Assembly (NCBI RefSeq): GCF_041260665.1
Contig: NZ_JBGCCT010000046.1
Span: forward strand, 1-64,000
Direction: 5' to 3'
Source of the DNA: Catenulispora sp. GP43
Lineage (GTDB): Bacteria; Actinomycetota; Actinomycetes; Streptomycetales; Catenulisporaceae
Length of the DNA stretch: 64,000 nt
A program made the translations under genes and the position numbers. Below the pieces are notes generated by a model. The model was not told the DNA's origin, ran no database searches, and worked only from the letters and a program-made list of their open reading frames with translations. Positions 41,294 to 48,869 of the stretch are shown here, piece by piece. Position 1 is the first letter of the stretch. The number at the start of each line of letters is the position of its first letter.

Positions 41294-42475
41294 ATGGGTA
41301 ACCGTTGCGCCGTGATCGGCGTCGGCCAGACCGAGTACCGCACCAAGCGCGCCGACGTCTCCCTGGCCGGGCTGGTGCGCGAGGCCGCCCTGCGGGCCTT
41401 GGAGGACGCCGGGCTGACCTTCGCCGACATCGACTCGGTGGTCCTGGGCAAGGCCCCGGACATGTTCGAGGGCGTCGCCACGCCCGAGCTGTACCTGGCC
41501 GACGCCCTGGGCGCCGCCGGCAAGCCGATGATGCGGGTGCACACTGCCGGCTCGGTCGGCGGCTCGACCACGCTGGTCGGGGCCTCGCAGGTGCAGGCCG
41601 GGGTGCACGAGCGGGTGCTGGTCGTGGCGTTCGAGAAGCAGTCGGAGTCGAACGCGACGTGGGCGCTGTCCACGCACTCGCCGTTCTCCGCCTCCCTGGT
41701 GGTCGGCGCCGGCGGGTATTTCGCTCCGTATATCCGGGCCTATATACGGCGTTCCGGTGCTCCGGCCAATATCGGGATGATGGTCGCGGTCAAGGACAGA
41801 ATCAATGCGTTGCGTAATCCCTACGCGCATTTGAAGATCCCGAACATCGACCTGGCGATGGTCGAGGAATCGATGATGCTCTGGGATCCGATTCGTTATC
41901 TGGAGACCTGTCCTTCTTCGGACGGGGCGGTGGCGATGGTGCTGGCCTCGGAGCGGGCCGCGCAGGCCGCGAGCGCGGCCACCGGGCGGCGTCCGGCCTG
42001 GGTGCACGGTGCGGCGATGCGCTCGGAGCCGATGGGCATGGCCGGCCGGGACAGCGTGGACCCGCGGGCCGGGCGCGACTGCGCGGCCGACGTGTACCGG
42101 CAGGCCGGCGTCACCGAGCCCCGGCGGCAGTTTGCCGCGGCCGAGGTGTATGTGCCGTTCTCGTGGTACGAGCCGATGTGGCTGGAGAACCTCGGATTCG
42201 CGGAGAAGGGCGCGGGCTGGAAGCTCACCGAGGCCGGCGCGACCGCGTTCGAGGGCGACATCCCGTGGAACCCGTCCGGGGGAGTGCTGTCGTCGAACCC
42301 GATCGGGGCCTCGGGCATGATCCGCTTCGCCGAGGCCGCGCAGCAGGTGCGCGGCCAGGCCGGGGAGCATCAGGTGGAGGCCGCCGTGGACGGCCCGCGG
42401 CTGGCTTTGGGGCACGCTTATGGCGGCGGATCTCAATTCTTTGCCATGTGGGCCGTCGGGGCGAACAAGCCGTAG
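41294..42475 (+). CDS. Thiolase/lipid-transfer-type protein (Ltp3-like)
   Basis: 393 residues, full thiolase length. CAVIGVGQTEYRTKRADVSL opens; DIDSVVLGKAPDMFEG and TAGSVGGSTTLVGASQV replace the usual Cys loop; AEVYVPFSWYEPM, NPSGGVLSSNPIGASGMIR and GHAYGGGSQFFAMW follow the HDC/NxNGG/GHPxG regions. The usual nucleophile Cys is not at its place. Such thiolase-like proteins act in DUF35 complexes on steroid side chains. ATG at 41294 (GGGGAG at good spacing); GTG at 41288 is also in frame. Confidence 0.9.
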   Translation: MGNRCAVIGVGQTEYRTKRADVSLAGLVREAALRALEDAGLTFADIDSVVLGKAPDMFEGVATPELYLADALGAAGKPMMRVHTAGSVGGSTTLVGASQVQAGVHERVLVVAFEKQSESNATWALSTHSPFSASLVVGAGGYFAPYIRAYIRRSGAPANIGMMVAVKDRINALRNPYAHLKIPNIDLAMVEESMMLWDPIRYLETCPSSDGAVAMVLASERAAQAASAATGRRPAWVHGAAMRSEPMGMAGRDSVDPRAGRDCAADVYRQAGVTEPRRQFAAAEVYVPFSWYEPMWLENLGFAEKGAGWKLTEAGATAFEGDIPWNPSGGVLSSNPIGASGMIRFAEAAQQVRGQAGEHQVEAAVDGPRLALGHAYGGGSQFFAMWAVGANKP

Positions 42476-42744
42476 CAGTGGGGATCGGCCGGGGGGCGGT
42501 TCCGGATCGTCTCGGGATCGTCGGGATCGTCTTCGGGCCGGTCCCGGCCGTCCCGAAGATGAGAATTCCACAATTACCCCGAGGTCATATGCCGCACTTG
42601 GCGTCATGTCCGGCGCTTCGAGAAGGGCAAAAGAGGAAGGGTATTGCGACACCGTTCAGCTCGGCGTAACGTCCGCGTTCAAAACCGGCGCGGCGGGGCG
42701 GACCGAGGCCGGTCACCTGGGCTTTGTGAAGTGCGGTGGACGGT
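42476..42744. other. Intergenic region before the MsiK-like gene
   Basis: About 270 bases, somewhat less GC-rich in the middle (GAATTCCACAATTACC near 42563). It probably holds the promoter of the ATPase gene. No operator is certain. Confidence 0.4.
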
Positions 42745-43830
42745 GTGGCGACAGTCGATTTCATTCGCGCAAGTTGCACGTACCCGGAGGGGAAACGCAA
42801 GGCCGTTGACAATCTGACACTGTCCGTGGCGGACGGCGAGTTCCTGGTGCTGCTGGGCCCGTCCGGCTGCGGCAAGACCACGGCGCTGCGCATGCTCGCC
42901 GGCCTGGAGGAGGTCCAGACCGGCCAGGTCCTGGTCGACGGGCAGGACCTGGAAGGCATCGCCCCCGGCGAGCGCGACCTGGCCATGGTGTTCCAGAGCT
43001 ACGCGCTCTTCCCGCACATGACGGTGGCGCGCAACCTGGGCTTCCGCATGGAACTGGCGGGCGCCCCGGCCTCGGCCGTGTCCCGCCGGGTGCGGCGCAT
43101 CGCCGCGGAACTGAACCTGACCGAGCGCCTGGACCGGCTGCCGAAGACCCTGTCCGGCGGCGAGCAGCAGCGCGTGGCGATCGGCCGCGCGATGGTGCGC
43201 GAACCACGCGTGTTCCTGATGGACGAGCCACTCGGCGCCCTGGACGCGAAGCTGCGGGCCTCGGCGCGCGCGAAGATCGCCGACATGCAGCGCCGAAGCG
43301 GCATCACCACCCTGTACGTGACCCACGACCAGGTCGAGGCCATGGCGATGGGCGACCGCATCGCCATCATGAACCGCGGCATGCTCCAGCAGGTCGACAC
43401 CCCGCGCCGGCTGTACGACCACCCGGTGAACGAGTTCGTAGCCGGATTCGTCGGCTCCCCGGCGATGAACCTGGTGCCCGGCACGTACAAGCACGGATGG
43501 GCCCTGATCGGCGACCTGGACGTGTTCGAGGTGCCGGTGGAGGTGGCGCAGCCGCTGACGTCGCCGTCGGTGCTGGTCGGCTTCCGGCCGGAGCACGCGA
43601 CGATCGCGGCGCCGGGGAACGGGATCTACGCGACGGTCGGCGTGGTGGAACGGCTCGGGCACACGGCGTACCTGCACTGCGAGATGGGTACGGGGCGCGC
43701 GCGGCGGACGGTGATCGTGCGGTGCGACGAGTACGACGCGCCGAGGGCGGGGGCTCATGTCGGGGTGGTGCCGGATCCGCGGGAGATACATCTTTTTGAT
43801 GGGGAGAGCGGGCTGCGAGTGGGGCGGTAG
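42745..43830 (+). CDS. Sugar ABC importer ATPase (MsiK/UgpC-like)
   Basis: 361 residues. Walker A GPSGCGKTT, Q-loop VFQSYALFPHMTV, signature LSGGEQQR, Walker B FLMDEPLGALDAKLR, switch THDQVEAMAMGD; the C-terminal third is a TOBE/MOP domain (VLVGFRPEHATI). This is the multi-sugar importer ATPase class that serves several binding-protein/permease sets; no permease is next to it, as expected for a shared ATPase. GTG at 42745 aligns with the family start (ATVDFIRA); GTG at 42736 is an alternative. Confidence 0.92.
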   Translation: MATVDFIRASCTYPEGKRKAVDNLTLSVADGEFLVLLGPSGCGKTTALRMLAGLEEVQTGQVLVDGQDLEGIAPGERDLAMVFQSYALFPHMTVARNLGFRMELAGAPASAVSRRVRRIAAELNLTERLDRLPKTLSGGEQQRVAIGRAMVREPRVFLMDEPLGALDAKLRASARAKIADMQRRSGITTLYVTHDQVEAMAMGDRIAIMNRGMLQQVDTPRRLYDHPVNEFVAGFVGSPAMNLVPGTYKHGWALIGDLDVFEVPVEVAQPLTSPSVLVGFRPEHATIAAPGNGIYATVGVVERLGHTAYLHCEMGTGRARRTVIVRCDEYDAPRAGAHVGVVPDPREIHLFDGESGLRVGR

Positions 43831-43875
43831 TTCCGGGTATCGATTCCGGGATCGGGCTATTGGTTCCGGTTCCGG

Positions 43876-44319
43876 CTACCTGGTGGTCGGGGCGGACCGG
43901 GTGTACTCGCAGTAGGAGTCCCGGTCCAGCGGGCCGATGTCGAGGGCCAGTCCGAGCTTGCCGTCGACCGCCGCGAACTCCAGGGGGTCGTCGAAGTTCT
44001 GGATCACGAGATCCAGCGTCGGTGGTTCGGTGTCGGACGTCCAGCCGAGGTTCTGTGAGATGGACCAGCGTGCTCGGCCCGTGTAGAGATCGGCCGGGTC
44101 GGTGTACATCTTCTGCTCGTCGTATGAGGGGACGTTGGTGAGCGTGGCGGCGCCGCCGTGGTCGAGGCGGATGGTTCCGCCGCAGTCGGCGGTCCAGGTT
44201 CCTTCGACGTCGGTCGTGCCGACGTCACCGCGGTACTGGTGGTAGTTGCCGTTGTCGCAGGCTGCGAGGCCGGCGATCATCAGGGATGCGGCTATGAGCC
44301 TGGCGACGGTGGGCCCCAT
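43876..44319 (-). CDS. Small secreted lipoprotein
   Basis: 147 residues with a signal helix and lipobox LAACDN. The rest is a compact beta-rich domain (VEGTWTADCGGTIRLDHGGAATL) with two further cysteines, recalling lipocalin-like or membrane-bound inhibitor-like domains. Family not recognised. Ends 46 bases after the ATPase gene in the opposite direction. Confidence 0.65.
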   Translation of the reverse strand: MGPTVARLIAASLMIAGLAACDNGNYHQYRGDVGTTDVEGTWTADCGGTIRLDHGGAATLTNVPSYDEQKMYTDPADLYTGRARWSISQNLGWTSDTEPPTLDLVIQNFDDPLEFAAVDGKLGLALDIGPLDRDSYCEYTRSAPTTR

Positions 44320-44377
44320 GGGGCCAGTGTCGCAGGAGGCTGGCCGGGGCCGTTCGCCGCGTCGGCATTCGCACCGG

Positions 44378-45190
44378 TCAGCGGTTGGCCGTGGCGGTGA
44401 TGTGGGCGGTGAGCACGTCGAGTTCCTGTTCGCCCTGCGCGAGCTGCGCTTGGGCGGCCTGGAAGTAGGCCGGGTGGTTGGCGCCGGCGAGAGCGTCGGT
44501 CGCGGCGGCGACGTAGGCGCTCAGCGCGGCCTGCCACCCGGTGGCGTTGACGCTGTCGGGATTGGCGTCGAGCAGACTCGCGGTACTGACGTTGTCGCAC
44601 AGGGCCTTGGCGGCGGCGGGCACGGCCGCGGCGTCCTGGCTCACGACGACGGCCTTCAGCGTGGCGGAGTCACTCCGCAGCGCGCCGACGCTGGGCGCGG
44701 CCTTGACGACCCACGCGTTGACGGTGGGGGCTGTGCCACTGCCCGTCTTGGCACCGGCGACGGCGGCGGCGCACGAGGCGCTCGCACTCTCGGCGGCGGA
44801 GCTGCCGGAGGTGGTGGGGCTGGCACTGGGGCTGCTGGTGGTGGCGACGATCACGGCCGCGGCGCCGTTGGACCCCGCGCCGCCCCCGCCGGCGGCCACG
44901 GCGGCCACAGCACCGGACGCCTTCGAGGAACCGGTGACATTGGACAGCAGATGCCAGCCGAACGGCCCGACCGTACCCACCACGGCCAGCGCCGCGACCA
45001 CGCCGAGCGCGATGCGCCGATCGAAGCGGTCATCGGCCGGGTCGTCGGGGATGGCGGGGCCGGCTGGGCCTGCCGGGCCGCCGGATCCGGTGCCGGCGCC
45101 GGCACCGGCGCCGGCCGAGCCCGCGGCGGTCGGGCCGGACGCGCCGGACTCGTCGTCGTGGGCCGGAGGCGGTTCGGGCGTCGTGGTCAT
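44378..45190 (-). CDS. Membrane-anchored Ala-rich protein
   Basis: 270 residues. A disordered Gly/Ala/Pro N-terminus (about 65 residues), one helix (IALGVVAALAVVGTVGPFGWHLL) and an exported Ala/Ser-rich part with two cysteines (SASCAAAVAG and KALCDNV) and regular helices, possibly a four-helix bundle. Function unknown. Upstream of it begins the first heptamer tract. Confidence 0.65.
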   Translation of the reverse strand: MTTTPEPPPAHDDESGASGPTAAGSAGAGAGAGTGSGGPAGPAGPAIPDDPADDRFDRRIALGVVAALAVVGTVGPFGWHLLSNVTGSSKASGAVAAVAAGGGGAGSNGAAAVIVATTSSPSASPTTSGSSAAESASASCAAAVAGAKTGSGTAPTVNAWVVKAAPSVGALRSDSATLKAVVVSQDAAAVPAAAKALCDNVSTASLLDANPDSVNATGWQAALSAYVAAATDALAGANHPAYFQAAQAQLAQGEQELDVLTAHITATANR

Positions 45191-45336
45191 GGCTCAACGG
45201 TCGGCCGGGCCCGGAGGAATGCGCGAGTGCTGTGAGCCTTATGGCTGAACGCTGAGCGGGATGGGTGTCGGTGAGCTGATGGTGGTTTCGCACACCAGTG
45301 CCAAGTGCTGACATGGCTGGCTGTGTGGGACAGGCC

Positions 45337-45717
45337 GTGCTGGGTGCTGGGTGCTGGGTGCTGGGTGCCCAGGGCTTTGTGCCCAGCCGCTGAGCGCGAT
45401 GCTCGCCTGCCACGTGCCGAGCGAAGGGTGGCCTGTGCCCAGCGCCTGGTCCGGATGTCGGGAGCCGAGTGCCCTGCAACCAGAGTCGAGCGCCGGGCGC
45501 CGAGGCCCACCGCCAAGCGGCACGCTTCGAGTACCGAGTGTCCAGTGCCAAGGCGGTTGGGCGCCGAGTGCCGTGAATGTCCAGCGCTGCATGTCCAGCG
45601 CCGAGTGGCGAGTGCCGCATGCCGAGGCCGAGTGCGCACTGTCGGGTGCTGAGCGGCGGTGACCGGGTGTCGAGCGACCAGTACTGGCTCCGGGCGCTCA
45701 GGGCTGAGTGCCCGGAG
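45337..45717. repeat. Degenerate heptanucleotide repeat tract A
   Basis: About 380 bases with a 7-base rhythm. It opens with four exact GTGCTGG units (45337-45364) followed by GTGCCCA, which recurs in phase, and then decays into variants such as GTGCCGA and GCGCCGA. Open frames here on both strands are translations of the repeat and are not credible genes. Similar short tandem heptamers are known from cyanobacteria; here they are GC-rich and much decayed. Confidence 0.85.
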
Positions 45718-46146
45718 CAATCCGAACAACCTCAAGGCCACGCGGGACTACTCGCCGTTCTCCGCGCAACGCAAGAGGGTACGGGCTTCCCAAGTGGTGT
45801 TCTCGTTCCTGGCGAGGACGGTCCTCTTCAGGCCGTCCTCGCCGGTTCCCGCTCCAGTCCACATAGTGGATCGCGACATGACGCAAGAGCTCAATCACGG
45901 CCTGGGCTTGACGAACGATGAGAAGACCCTCGCGCTTTCCCTGCCGCCGGTGTTGCCGACCCTGCCCGCTCACGTCGAAGTCGAGGGCACCGCAGCCTGG
46001 GCCGAACGATCCGACTCTGACGACGATTGCACGCACCACGAATCCCAACGTTCGGACCTGCCGCTGGCAGCTCTCCGCGCCACCGCCGACAACCGGGCGC
46101 TCAACACGCCTACTCGACGGGGAAGCCCGGGCGCCTCGCGTCGTAT
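45718..46146. other. Gene-poor stretch after tract A
   Basis: No gene is convincing. A plus-strand frame from ATG 45878 to 46246 (MTQELNHGLGL) and a minus-strand frame from 46177 to 45698 oppose each other, and neither has a good ribosome site or recognisable domain. A decayed gene cannot be excluded. Confidence 0.4.
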
Positions 46147-46182
46147 CGGGCTTGGGCCCGGCCCCCCGCGGGCCCAAGCCCG
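46147..46182. terminator. Strong terminator-like hairpin
   Basis: Perfect 13-bp stem (CGGGCTTGGGCCC at 46147-46159 with 46170-46182), loop of ten. It lies 22 bases past the stop of the small secreted protein gene and is the obvious terminator for it. Confidence 0.85.
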
Positions 46183-46204
46183 TGCCCCCGGCGGGGCGTC
46201 GGTG

Positions 46205-46495
46205 TCAGAGGATGCCGCACCAGGCGTTGATCCAGGCCTTCCATGATCCGTCGCTCTGCTGTGCGGCCGATCCCGAACTCAGGATGGGCGAGCAGCCGAT
46301 GTCCGAGGCGTTGTTGGCGGCATCCAGGTGGGCCGCGGACGCGGTGGCGCCGGTGCCCCAGAATTCCCTTATGGTGGCGGCGCTCACTCCGCCGCCGGCC
46401 GGGGACGCGGCCTGCGCCGACGCCGGCGTGCCGGCAAGTGTCACGGCCGCGAAAAGGGTTGCTGCGCCTACAAGGGTGTTCCTTAGTTTGATCAC
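46205..46495 (-). CDS. Small secreted protein
   Basis: 96 residues. A signal peptide (KLRNTLVGAATLFAAVTLAGTPASA) with AxA cleavage site, then a mature part of about 70 residues with two cysteines (DIGCSPILSSG and NAWCGIL) that may form a disulfide. GTG start at 46495 with GGAGG five bases upstream; an ATG at 46534 would add 13 residues in front of the signal. Family unknown. It sits alone between the two heptamer tracts. Confidence 0.75.
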   Translation of the reverse strand: MIKLRNTLVGAATLFAAVTLAGTPASAQAASPAGGGVSAATIREFWGTGATASAAHLDAANNASDIGCSPILSSGSAAQQSDGSWKAWINAWCGIL

Positions 46496-46821
46496 AGGCA
46501 CCTCCGGCAGATGGGGACATTTCCCTGGCAGCATCGCACTGGCCGGGCTTGTATACCAGGGTTCTGATTTGAATTTCCCGGCGGGATGGTTCGGGTGGGG
46601 TAGCTCGGCGTCCTGCGAGCGGCGGCGCGGTCAGTCCGGGTGTATCACGATCCACGCGCCGGGCACGTGAGTCTCATGGCGCGATCGGGTCCGCGTCAGT
46701 CACGCAGCACCCCGACGGACGATCAACTCGGCAGACTACCGCCGACCAACAGCGCGAGTACCCGAGAACCCTGCAATGCCAGCCTCATGACCAGCTATTT
46801 CAGGATGGCGACAGCTCAATG
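46496..46821. other. Gene-free stretch between secreted protein and tract B
   Basis: It holds the promoter region of the small secreted protein gene, which reads leftward. A 60-residue open frame on the plus strand (46640-46822) has no support. Confidence 0.5.
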
Positions 46822-47595
46822 AGCGTCCAGAGGCGAGTAGTGGGTGGCGGCGAGCGGTTAGTGCCGAGTGCCGGGCGTCGGGTGCCAAATGGCGAATGGC
46901 GAATGGCGAATGGCGAACGGCGAATGGCGCCGGGCGGTTAGTGCCGGGCGGCGAGTGGTGCTACGCGGCGAGTGTCGAGCGTCCTGTTCCGAGTGGCGAG
47001 GTGGCGAGCGGCGGGTGCGTAGCGCTAGTGGCGAATGCATACGTCAAGGTGGCGAGTGCTCGGTGCCGGGGTGGCTAGCGGCGGGGCGTTAGGTGCCGAG
47101 CGGGGAGCGTCCAGCGGCGGGCAGCGAGTGGTGCCGAGCGGCTGGCGTCGAGTGGTGCTGAGTTCCGAGCGTCGGGTGGCTAGCGGCAGGAGCATTGGGT
47201 GCCGGGCGGAGAGCGGCGAGTGGTGCTGGCCGTCGGGCGGCGAGTGGCGAGTGGTGCCGGTGTCGGGCTGCGAGCGCCGGGTGCCGGGTGCCGGGTGCCG
47301 GGCGGCGGGCTGCGAGCGGCGAGCGGTGAGTGGTACCGCGTGTCGTGCGGCGAGTGGTGCCGGGCGGCGAGTGGCGAGCGTCGTGCGGCGAGTGGTACCG
47401 GGCGTCGGGTGCCGGGCGGCGGGCGGCGAGTGGTGCGAGCGGTGAGTGGTACCGCGTGTCGTGCGGCGAGTGGTGCCGGGCGGCGAGTGGCGAGCGTCGT
47501 GCGGCGAGTGGTGCCGGGCGTCGGGTGCCGAGTGCCGAGTGGTGCCGCGTGTCGGGCAGCGGGCAGTGGGTGCCGAGCGGCGAGTGCGGGCTGCT
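46822..47595. repeat. Degenerate heptanucleotide repeat tract B
   Basis: About 770 bases. It contains five consecutive GGCGAAT/C units (46891-46925), three exact GGGTGCC units near 47280-47300, and long stretches fitting GRGYNGC in 7-base phase. A 96-base segment (47319-47414) is repeated at 47435-47530 with one mismatch, offset 116. The plus strand is very poor in consecutive pyrimidines and rich in GNG. Frames through it are repeat translations, not genes. Confidence 0.9.
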
Positions 47596-47673
47596 CAGGG
47601 CAGGGCGCTGGGGAGCGGGCAGCCGGTGCTTAGCCCCAGCTCCAAGCGTGCGGAGGGGCGAGCGGCCGGGCGC

Positions 47674-48312
47674 TCAAGTCGCTCCGGCGGCCCGTCGTCC
47701 CGCTTCGCCGGCGCCAGCGCCTGTGGTGGCGGCGGCTGCGGCGTCGGCGTCGCTGCCGACGGGGGGTTGGGCGGGGGTTGTGGAGATGGCGATGGCGATG
47801 GTGCTCAGCAGGGTTGCGGCGGCCAGGGAGACCAGGGTGCCGGCTGCGTGGGGGCGGATGGACATCAGCCAGATGGCCCAGGTGGCGGCTATGGCGGTGA
47901 TGCGGGCGCTGGCCAGGAGGACCGGGTCGTGGATCAGGTGGGCCAGGTGGGGTGGGAGGGTGCCTTCGGGGGCGGCGTTGGCTGCGTCGAGGAGGCGGGT
48001 GGCGGGGCGGCCGCTGAAGCCGCCGCCGACGACGGAGATGGCGACGACGATGCCGATCGCGGCCACGACCCAGGCGTCGCCGAAGTGGAAGGTGGGGTCG
48101 TGGGCCACCAGGGCCAGGCCGCAGCCGGTCATCAGGAGGGTGGCCAGGGGCATCATGATGGGGAGGGTTCGGGCGGCTCGGACGGCCAGGCGGAGTTCGG
48201 CGACGGTGGTGGCGCGGTTCGCGGCGGTGACCGCGTAGACCTCCAGGCCTATGCCGGCGACCAGGACCACGGTGCCTATGACGTGGCCGAAGAGCAGCCA
48301 GGAGTTGATCAT
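47674..48312 (-). CDS. DUF2269-like membrane protein
   Basis: 212 residues, four hydrophobic helices (SWLLFGHVIGTVVLVAGIGLEV, LPIMMPLATLLMTGCGLALV, WVVAAIGIVVAISVVGG, ITAIAATWAIWLMSI), with the LFGHVIG start and HDPTFHFGDAWV loop common in DUF2269 proteins. The C-terminal 25 residues are Ala/Gly low-complexity. Function unknown. Confidence 0.8.
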   Translation of the reverse strand: MINSWLLFGHVIGTVVLVAGIGLEVYAVTAANRATTVAELRLAVRAARTLPIMMPLATLLMTGCGLALVAHDPTFHFGDAWVVAAIGIVVAISVVGGGFSGRPATRLLDAANAAPEGTLPPHLAHLIHDPVLLASARITAIAATWAIWLMSIRPHAAGTLVSLAAATLLSTIAIAISTTPAQPPVGSDADAAAAATTGAGAGEAGRRAAGAT

Positions 48313-48431
48313 GGTGGTTCCCCCTTGGGTTTATGAGCCCTTTTCTATCCCAACCCCTTTTTTATGGATGGATTCAGGATAGGTGGGGTGGGTGGGGGAT
48401 GTCAGCGCCCGAACGGGTGATCTGGGGGGAA

Positions 48432-48794
48432 CTAGACAGTTGCTTGATAGACCTTGCGGAGGGTCTCGTGGATCGTCCAGCGGGTTTCGGCGCCTTCGGT
48501 GAGGATGGCGGCGTCGCCGGGGCCGACTTCCAGGACCGTTCCGTCGGCGAACTCGATCGTCGCGCGTCCCGAGAGGACCACGAACAGCTCGTCCGCCTCG
48601 GTGTCGGTGACCACCCCGGGCGTCATCTGCCAGATCCCGCGCACCACACGGCCGTCGGCCGACTCGCTCAGCACCAGCTCCGAGACCTCGGGCGTACCGG
48701 CGACGATCTGCGACGGGTCCAGGGCCACGGGCTCCAGGACGGCGTCGGCGACGGGGACGGCGAACCCCAGAACAATGGTGCGATCATCAGACAT
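48432..48794 (-). CDS. Cupin domain protein
   Basis: 120 residues, one small cupin barrel of the EutQ/DUF861 type (GVVTDTEADELFVVLSGRATIEFADGTVLEVGPGDAAILTEGAETRWTIHE). The usual His-x-His metal ligands of the first cupin motif are not evident: the sequence reads TDTEADELF. It may bind a metabolite without a tight metal. Divergent from priA. Confidence 0.85.
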   Translation of the reverse strand: MSDDRTIVLGFAVPVADAVLEPVALDPSQIVAGTPEVSELVLSESADGRVVRGIWQMTPGVVTDTEADELFVVLSGRATIEFADGTVLEVGPGDAAILTEGAETRWTIHETLRKVYQATV

Positions 48795-48869
48795 GCGCGG
48801 CAGCCTATCCGCGCCGAACCTGCCCGCCCACAGGACCGGTGTCACCGCTATCGGGTAGAAATTGACACT

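Noticed and set aside
45187-45741. Minus-strand frame of 184 residues through tract A
   Set aside because: Its sequence (repeats such as ALGTQHPAPSTQH) is the translation of the heptamer repeats, with no start signal or domain.
45659-46246. Plus-strand frame of 195 residues
   Set aside because: No ribosome site, no domain, conflicting minus-strand frame; it runs across the terminator hairpin at 46147.
46822-47595. CRISPR array
   Set aside because: No constant repeat separated by unique spacers; period is 7 bases and units are degenerate; no cas genes nearby.
47035-48336. Long plus-strand frames through tract B and beyond
   Set aside because: They translate the GNG-rich repeats (RRVVPGGEWR-type) and run antisense to the DUF2269-like gene.
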